9,952 nt of DNA, taken from assembly GCA_946619625.1 (NCBI GenBank), contig CAMOMF010000176.1, forward strand, positions 1 to 9,952, given 5' to 3'. Shown here piece after piece: positions 7,219-9,952 of the stretch. A model generated the notes under the pieces. It saw only the letters and a list, made by a program, of their open reading frames with translations, ran no database searches and had not been told where the DNA came from. A program made the translations under genes and the position numbers. How positions within the stretch are numbered: position 1 is the stretch's first letter; every line of letters begins with the position of its first letter. Source of the stretch: an uncultured Bacteroidales bacterium (GTDB lineage: Bacteria; Bacteroidota; Bacteroidia; Bacteroidales; Paludibacteraceae).

Positions 7219-7250
7219 CAAAGTTACTACTTTTTTTTGACATACACAAA
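7219..7250 (-). promoter_or_regulatory. Promoter of the PASTA-rluD-porX operon (A8 module)
   Basis: Read on the minus strand, TTTG (7250-7247), a 20-base spacer (TGTATGTC, eight A, GTAG) and TAACTTTG (7226-7219) form a full Bacteroidota promoter, followed by GCACC. Apart from a few bases it is a copy of the hexosaminidase promoter. It stands back to back with the lipoprotein promoter at 7289-7319; the two -33 boxes are about 38 bases apart, so one bound regulator could touch both. Confidence 0.85.
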
Positions 7251-7288
7251 AAAATGGCACTATTTTCTACATATTTTATTCTTTTTTC

Positions 7289-7319
7289 TTGCACAATTGA
7301 AAAAAAAGCAGTAATTTTG
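7289..7319 (+). promoter_or_regulatory. Promoter of the Cys-pair lipoprotein gene (A8 module)
   Basis: TTG (7289-7291), spacer CACAATTG, eight A, GCAG, then TAATTTTG (7312-7319) followed by GCAGG. The spacing is identical to the other A8 promoters. The -7 box keeps the TAnnTTTG consensus, with T where the other three A8 promoters have C at its fourth base. Confidence 0.8.
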
Positions 7320-7320
7320 C

Positions 7321-7343
7321 AGGTCTTTTCATTAGAAAGACCT
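7321..7343 (+). promoter_or_regulatory. Inverted repeat at the lipoprotein transcript start
   Basis: AGGTCTTT (7321-7328) and AAAGACCT (7336-7343) are perfect inverted 8-base arms around a 7-base centre (TCATTAG). The repeat begins two bases after the -7 box and covers the expected transcript start near 7325. It could be an operator where a repressor blocks initiation, or a hairpin at the very 5' end of the mRNA. No T run follows, so it is not a terminator. Confidence 0.55.
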
Positions 7344-7373
7344 CAGTTATTAATTTTAATTGCAATTAAACGT

Positions 7374-7607
7374 ATGAAAAAGATTCTTTTAATCGCTGCC
7401 GTGGCTATGATGAGCGTAGCCTGCTGCAGCAAAGGCGAAAAGAAAGAGTGCTGCAAAGAAGGTGAGCAGAAAGAGTGCTGCAAAGACGGCGAGCAGAAGT
7501 GCTGCAAAGAAGGTGAGCACAAATGCTGCAAGGACTCTACCAAAGAGTGCTGCCAAGAGGCTGCTGCCCAGGCTGAACCTGCTGCTGAACCTGCTGTTGC
7601 TGAGTAA
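7374..7607 (+). CDS. Small lipoprotein with repeated Cys-Cys pairs (77 aa)
   Basis: I do not recognise this protein. It starts at ATG 7374 (an upstream open frame from 7254 contains the promoter and is not used) and ends at 7607. Residues 1-16 form a signal peptide, and the lipobox-like SVA-Cys17 suggests lipidation at Cys17 and membrane anchoring. The mature part carries Cys-Cys pairs at 17-18, 26-27, 35-36, 43-44, 51-52 and 59-60, spaced 8-9 residues apart. They lie in a repeat of about Cys-Cys-Lys-Glu/Asp-Gly-Glu-Gln/His-Lys. An Ala/Glu/Pro tail (62-77) follows. The regular Cys pairs among charged residues suggest metal binding (as in metallothioneins) or disulfide cross-linking, but neither is shown. 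The repeats are also visible in the DNA, so copy number may vary between strains. The gene stands alone between an A8 promoter with an inverted repeat and an intrinsic terminator. Confidence 0.82.
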   Translation: MKKILLIAAVAMMSVACCSKGEKKECCKEGEQKECCKDGEQKCCKEGEHKCCKDSTKECCQEAAAQAEPAAEPAVAE

Positions 7608-7647
7608 ACCTTCTTCAGATTACAGCGGTTCTACCGCCACATGTGAA

Positions 7648-7684
7648 CGACACAAACCCCGAATAGGCGTTTGTGTTGTTTTTT
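7648..7684 (+). terminator. Intrinsic terminator of the Cys-pair lipoprotein gene
   Basis: The arm CGACACAAAC (7648-7657) pairs with GTTTGTGTTG (7669-7678) with one G-T wobble, and six T follow (7679-7684). It lies 41 bases past the stop. A smaller perfect hairpin, GCGGT-TCT-ACCGC (7625-7637), precedes it. Read on the minus strand there is no T run, so it does not terminate murI. Confidence 0.88.
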
Positions 7685-7745
7685 GTTGCAGCAGTTCAAA
7701 CATTAGTTCCGGCTCTGAAACGTTTCATCAGTCGATACATTCGTC

Positions 7746-7835
7746 TGTACTCCTGTACTCCTGCACTCCTGCACACCTGTACTCCTGTACTCCTGTACTC
7801 CTGCACTCCTGCACTCCTGTGCTCCTGCACTCCTG
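7746..7835. repeat. 8-base tandem array beside the murI stop codon
   Basis: Eleven 8-base units run without gaps from 7746 to 7833, with TG at 7834-7835. Most units are TGTACTCC or TGCACTCC; single variants are TGCACACC (unit 4) and TGTGCTCC (unit 10). Nearly all changes are C/T or A/G transitions at the third and fourth positions. The array ends on the base next to the murI stop (7836-7838), so it makes up the start of the murI 3' untranslated region. It lies 61 bases past the lipoprotein terminator. Confidence 0.92.
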
Positions 7836-8672
7836 TTATATCGCTATGTGCTTTGCGGTCAAGTGGCTGTCGCCGAGGAAGATTGCCGCAGACTGGCGGA
7901 ACTTGTCGGGCTGTTCGGTGGTGAGGAAACGGCAGGTACCCTGTTTGTCGAGCATGGATTCGAGTTCGGTATGCCGCTGCAGATAGTCGGTGAGGGACGC
8001 CGCCACCAAGTCGCCCTGAGCCAGCAGTTGCACGCCGGCAGGCAGAACACGCTCTATCTTGTTGCGGAGCAACGGGTAGTGAGTGCAGCCGAGGATAAGG
8101 GTGTCTATCAGCGGGTCACGCGCAAGGATTGCGTCCACGTACTTGCGAACAAAATAGTCGGCTCCTTCACCCGTATGCTCGCCGTTCTCGATAAGGGGCA
8201 CCCACATGGGGCATGCCTGCTGTGTGACAACCAGTGTGGGGTCCTGTTTCTCCAGTTCGAGGATATACGACTCGGACGTCACCGTTCCCGGCGTGGCAAG
8301 AACGCCCACGTGCTTGGTGCGGGTGTAGTCGGCTACGCGCTCCACCGTGGGACGGATGACACCCAGCACGCGGCGCACGTCCGAACCGTCCTGTTGCCAA
8401 ATACCCTTCAGGTCGCGCTGCTGAATAGAGCGCAATGCCCGCGCCGAGGCGGTGTTACATGCCACCAACACGAGGGCGGCGTCCTCCGCCTGCAACAGAT
8501 GGCGCACGCACTCCCATGTGTACTGGTAAATAACTTCAAACGAGCGCGTTCCATAAGGTGTGCGCGCATTGTCACCCAAGTAAACATAGTCGTACTGCGG
8601 CAGCGCATGACGCACCTTTTCCAGAATGGTCAACCCTCCATAACCGCTATCAAAAACACCTATTTTAGCCAT
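7836..8672 (-). CDS. murI: Glutamate racemase
   Basis: MurI interconverts L- and D-glutamate, supplying D-Glu for the peptidoglycan stem peptide in the cytoplasm. The 278-residue protein has the family's normal length. Visible motifs are FDSGYGGLT (7-15, with Asp8 and Ser9 in the substrate site), YLGDNARTPYG (31-41), the first catalytic Cys72 in ACNTAS, GVLATPGT (123-130) and the second catalytic Cys196 in GCTHYPLL with His198. The two Cys act as the general acid/base pair, so the active site looks complete. The ATG at 8672 is supported by a promoter about 20-50 bases upstream. The gene is monocistronic here. I see no clear terminator after the stop; an 8-base tandem array follows immediately. 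Confidence 0.96.
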   Translation of the reverse strand: MAKIGVFDSGYGGLTILEKVRHALPQYDYVYLGDNARTPYGTRSFEVIYQYTWECVRHLLQAEDAALVLVACNTASARALRSIQQRDLKGIWQQDGSDVRRVLGVIRPTVERVADYTRTKHVGVLATPGTVTSESYILELEKQDPTLVVTQQACPMWVPLIENGEHTGEGADYFVRKYVDAILARDPLIDTLILGCTHYPLLRNKIERVLPAGVQLLAQGDLVAASLTDYLQRHTELESMLDKQGTCRFLTTEQPDKFRQSAAIFLGDSHLTAKHIAI

Positions 8673-8691
8673 ATTCGTCTAATTGAGCCTG

Positions 8692-8722
8692 CAAAGTTAC
8701 TGCTTTTTTTTGAATTATGCAA
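8692..8722 (-). promoter_or_regulatory. Promoter of murI (A8 module)
   Basis: On the minus strand TTG (8722-8720), spacer CATAATTC, eight A, GCAG, then TAACTTTG (8699-8692), followed by GCAGG. Same geometry as the hexosaminidase, PASTA and lipoprotein promoters. The transcript should start near 8686, about 14 nt before the ATG at 8672. Confidence 0.85.
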
Positions 8723-8732
8723 GTCTTTTGTA

Positions 8733-8748
8733 AAAAAAGTACTTTTTT
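8733..8748. promoter_or_regulatory. 16-base perfect palindrome upstream of the murI promoter
   Basis: AAAAAAGTACTTTTTT is its own reverse complement. It lies 10 bases upstream of the murI -33 box, where an activator or an upstream element could act. Because it is made mostly of A and T runs it may also be chance. Confidence 0.3.
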
Positions 8749-8811
8749 GGGGGTTAAATTGTTAAATGGTTAATTATCATCAATTAGACATTTATTGTCA
8801 TTAATGAAAAA

Positions 8812-8872
8812 TTATATGGCTCAGTTATATGGCTCAGTTATATGGCTCAGTTATATGGCTCAGTTATATGGC
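8812..8872. repeat. 13-base tandem array (TTATATGGCTCAG), 4.7 copies
   Basis: Four identical 13-base units run 8812-8824, 8825-8837, 8838-8850 and 8851-8863, then TTATATGGC (8864-8872). The copies show no substitutions, which suggests recent expansion or active homogenisation. The period is not a multiple of three. Confidence 0.95.
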
Positions 8873-8982
8873 AATTATACGTTAAACGATTTAACCATTT
8901 TATCGTTTCTCTTTGCCATGGCACTTTTCATTGACACTGCATACTCATATGGACGCCACTTCCTGCTCTTAGGCTTGTGTTA

Positions 8983-9070
8983 TTCTTGCACGATTCTTGC
9001 ACGATTCTTGTGCGATTCTTGTGCGATTCTTGCACGATTCTTGCACGATTCTTGCATGATTCATACACGT
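8983..9070. repeat. 11-base tandem array (TTCTTGCACGA), 7 copies plus a decayed one
   Basis: Units start at 8983 and every 11 bases to 9049, with a degenerate eighth at 9060-9070. Units 1, 2, 5 and 6 are TTCTTGCACGA; units 3 and 4 are TTCTTGTGCGA; unit 7 has GCAT. Variants occur in adjacent pairs, so a 22-base higher-order unit is likely. The array stops exactly where transposase similarity begins. Confidence 0.93.
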
Positions 9071-9310
9071 GAAGCGGAACAGCCGCACCGGGAAAGACAA
9101 ACGTTCCTTGGACACCTCAAATCTGACTATCGCATGCAGGAGAACTATCTCCATGGCAAGCCATCGTCCACTATAAACGCTATGCTGGCTGCTACCGCAT
9201 GGAATCTAATGAAACTAATGAGGAAACTCAAGTTTCTTTGTGCCCATTTTTGGCAAAATACTATATATCAACTGCAGCAACCTATGCTACTATTTGTCAA
9301 AATTAAATGA
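9071..9310 (+). pseudogene. C-terminal remnant of an IS5-type transposase
   Basis: About 79 codons before the stop at 9308-9310 read like the end of IS5-family transposases of Bacteroidota. The stretch is GHLKSDYRM followed by a Gly, INAMLAATAWNLMKLMRKLK and a short hydrophobic tail. GHLKSDxRM contributes the last conserved acidic region of this DDE family. Nothing upstream resembles the N-terminal DNA-binding part or the first catalytic Asp residues; the coding similarity stops at the 11-base array, so this is a truncated remnant without activity. The remnant is followed 22 bases later by a strong terminator. I could not find a matching pair of terminal inverted repeats or target-site duplications. 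The family call rests on remembered motifs. Confidence 0.7.
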
Positions 9311-9332
9311 TTTTTAAGGAGCGACTATTTAT

Positions 9333-9366
9333 TAGCGGCTCACATCGCTGTGAGTCGCTATTTTTT
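9333..9366 (+). terminator. Strong intrinsic terminator after the transposase remnant
   Basis: TAGCGGCTCACA (9333-9344) pairs with TGTGAGTCGCTA (9349-9360) over 12 positions with one G-T wobble and a TCGC loop, and six T follow (9361-9366). Upstream, AGCGACT (9320-9326) is a perfect partner for AGTCGCT (9353-9359) inside the 3' arm, so an alternative, mutually exclusive fold is possible. Confidence 0.88.
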
Positions 9367-9500
9367 CTACTTTCGAGGGAAAAGACCAGTGGTTTACCGC
9401 ACCAACAAGCCGCGAACGTAGAGAGCACCTCATTAAAGGGAGAAAAAGCAAAAAAGATAAGACCGTGAGAGAAACGAACACCTTATAAAAAAAAAATACT

Positions 9501-9534
9501 CAAAAGAATACGATCTTTTTTTTGACATAGGCAA
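9501..9534 (-). promoter_or_regulatory. Decayed or variant A8 promoter module
   Basis: On the minus strand TTG (9534-9532), CCTATGTC, eight A and GATC repeat the geometry of the four good A8 promoters. Where TAACTTTG should follow, the sequence reads GTATTCTTTTG, which does not match TAnnTTTG at the right spacing. No gene lies downstream on that strand within the window, so this looks like the relic of a lost gene's promoter. Confidence 0.35.
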
Positions 9535-9662
9535 GATTTAAAAAAATAATCGACAGAACGTAGTGGCGGAGAAATAAATATTCCGATTTAGACGGAAATG
9601 CAGGGCAAAGGCGGAATACAACGCAAAAACCAATTCATTTCACTTGCAAAATCAAAATTTTA

Positions 9663-9694
9663 TTAGCATATCTCGAAAAATTATTGTAGCTTTG
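9663..9694 (+). promoter_or_regulatory. Possible promoter antisense to the histidine kinase gene
   Basis: TAGCTTTG (9687-9694) matches the -7 consensus, and TTAG (9663-9666) lies 20 bases upstream, one base from TTTG. A transcript would begin near 9700 and run antisense through the 3' end of the kinase gene. The -33 box is weak and no plus-strand gene is visible. Confidence 0.3.
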
Positions 9695-9699
9695 TGCGG

Positions 9700-9952
9700 T
9701 CAGTTCTGAGGAATGGAGAAACGGACGGTCAGGCCGTGAGGACGGGTGAGTTCGGCGGAACAAGTGCCGCCATGCAGAGAAACGGCGTTTTTGACAATCG
9801 CCAGGCCTAATCCCGTGCCGCCCATGTCACGGCTACGGCCTTTGTCCACGCGATAGAAACGCTCAAACAAATGCGGCAGATGCTTCTCATCTATGCCCGT
9901 TCCATCATCCGTAATTGCAAATTCATACTGCGTATTGCCGGTGACGGAAATC
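9700..9952 (-). CDS. Sensor histidine kinase, C-terminal part (partial)
   Basis: Only the last 83 codons lie in the window; the 5' part is off the right edge. The translated end holds the ATP-binding half of a HATPase_c domain. It has the G1 box DDGTGI (residues 15-20 of the fragment), the F box with FERFYRVDKGRSR (29-41) and the G2 box GGTGLGLAIVK (44-54), followed by a beta strand ending FSIPQN and the stop TGA (9702-9700). The pattern fits PhoR/BaeS-like membrane kinases that phosphorylate a response regulator. The sensor and dimerisation domains cannot be seen, so the signal is unknown. A partner regulator may lie next to it outside the window. No frame damage is visible. Confidence 0.9.
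   Translation of the reverse strand, partial: ISVTGNTQYEFAITDDGTGIDEKHLPHLFERFYRVDKGRSRDMGGTGLGLAIVKNAVSLHGGTCSAELTRPHGLTVRFSIPQN

Larger units (their letters stand above)
8749..9070. other. Gene-free spacer between the murI promoter and the transposase remnant
   Basis: No recognisable gene lies here. It holds the 13-base array (8812-8872), a separated inverted repeat AAATGGTTAA (8764-8773) against TTAACCATTT (8891-8900) that brackets this array, and the 11-base array (8983-9070). A plus-strand open frame from 8795 runs through both arrays into the transposase remnant, but its first 92 codons only translate repeats and low-information sequence. I see no promoter for it. Confidence 0.6.
9367..9699. 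other. A/T-rich spacer without recognisable genes
   Basis: Nothing here reads as a protein gene on either strand. It contains homopolymer runs (A10 near 9487-9496, T8 at 9516-9523), an A8 promoter-like element on the minus strand (9501-9534) and a possible plus-strand promoter near 9663-9694. The histidine kinase reading from the right ends at 9700, and no hairpin with a T run follows its stop on the minus strand. Confidence 0.6.

Noticed and set aside
7848..8765. Long plus-strand open frame opposite murI (305 codons)
   Set aside because: The minus strand encodes a complete glutamate racemase with both catalytic Cys residues; the plus frame is a shadow.
8795..9070. N-terminal part of the open frame that continues into the transposase remnant
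   Set aside because: It is the translation of two tandem arrays and low-information sequence; no promoter and no transposase similarity before 9071.
9521..9555. Sigma70-like TTGACA on the plus strand near 9522
   Set aside because: TTGACA arises as the reverse of the minus-strand A8 module, there is no good -10 box, and Bacteroidota do not use this consensus.

Overview
The window comes from a member of the Bacteroidales (phylum Bacteroidota). The basis is a set of promoters of the Bacteroidota type (TTG, 20 bases, TAnnTTTG), weak Shine-Dalgarno signals, a PorX-type response regulator with a PglZ domain, and a secreted GH20 beta-hexosaminidase of Bacteroides style. Coding DNA looks clearly richer in G+C than the A/T-rich spacers. 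A genus cannot be named safely; Prevotellaceae or a relative is a guess.

Layout. Positions 1-797 hold no convincing protein gene: two small hairpins, a 21-base direct repeat, a 71-base tandem repeat, a promoter near 545-576, and a degenerate 11-base array in the leader of the next gene. At 798-1253 (+) lies an unrecognised basic 151-residue protein whose stop codon sits inside a 25-base tandem duplication. At 1406-3661 (+) is a secreted GH20 beta-N-acetylhexosaminidase with its own promoter. Convergent to it is a minus-strand operon, read from 7187 down to 3739: a membrane protein with three PASTA domains, an RluD-type pseudouridine synthase (joined by a TAATG stop/start overlap) and a PorX-like regulator, ending in an intrinsic terminator. 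Divergent from that operon is a tiny lipoprotein (7374-7607, +) built from repeated Cys-Cys pairs, with its own terminator. Glutamate racemase MurI (7836-8672, -) follows, its stop codon directly beside an 8-base tandem array. From 8723 to 9699 there is no intact gene: a 16-base palindrome, a 13-base array, an 11-base array, the C-terminal remnant of an IS5-type transposase, a strong plus-strand terminator and A/T-rich spacer. The window ends in the C-terminal 83 residues of a sensor histidine kinase (9700-9952, -).

How the parts fit. The genes are mostly envelope-related: cell-wall precursor supply (murI), a PASTA protein that may sense or bind wall material, a PorX regulator whose family controls type IX secretion or envelope stress, glycan degradation by the hexosaminidase, and a surface lipoprotein. 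The most striking shared element is a promoter module with an invariant A8 tract. It occurs with identical spacing in front of the hexosaminidase, the PASTA-rluD-porX operon, the Cys-pair lipoprotein and murI, and a fifth, apparently decayed copy lies near 9501-9534. The second theme is the density of short tandem repeats (8, 11, 11, 13, 25, 25 and 71 bases), nearly all in spacers or leaders.
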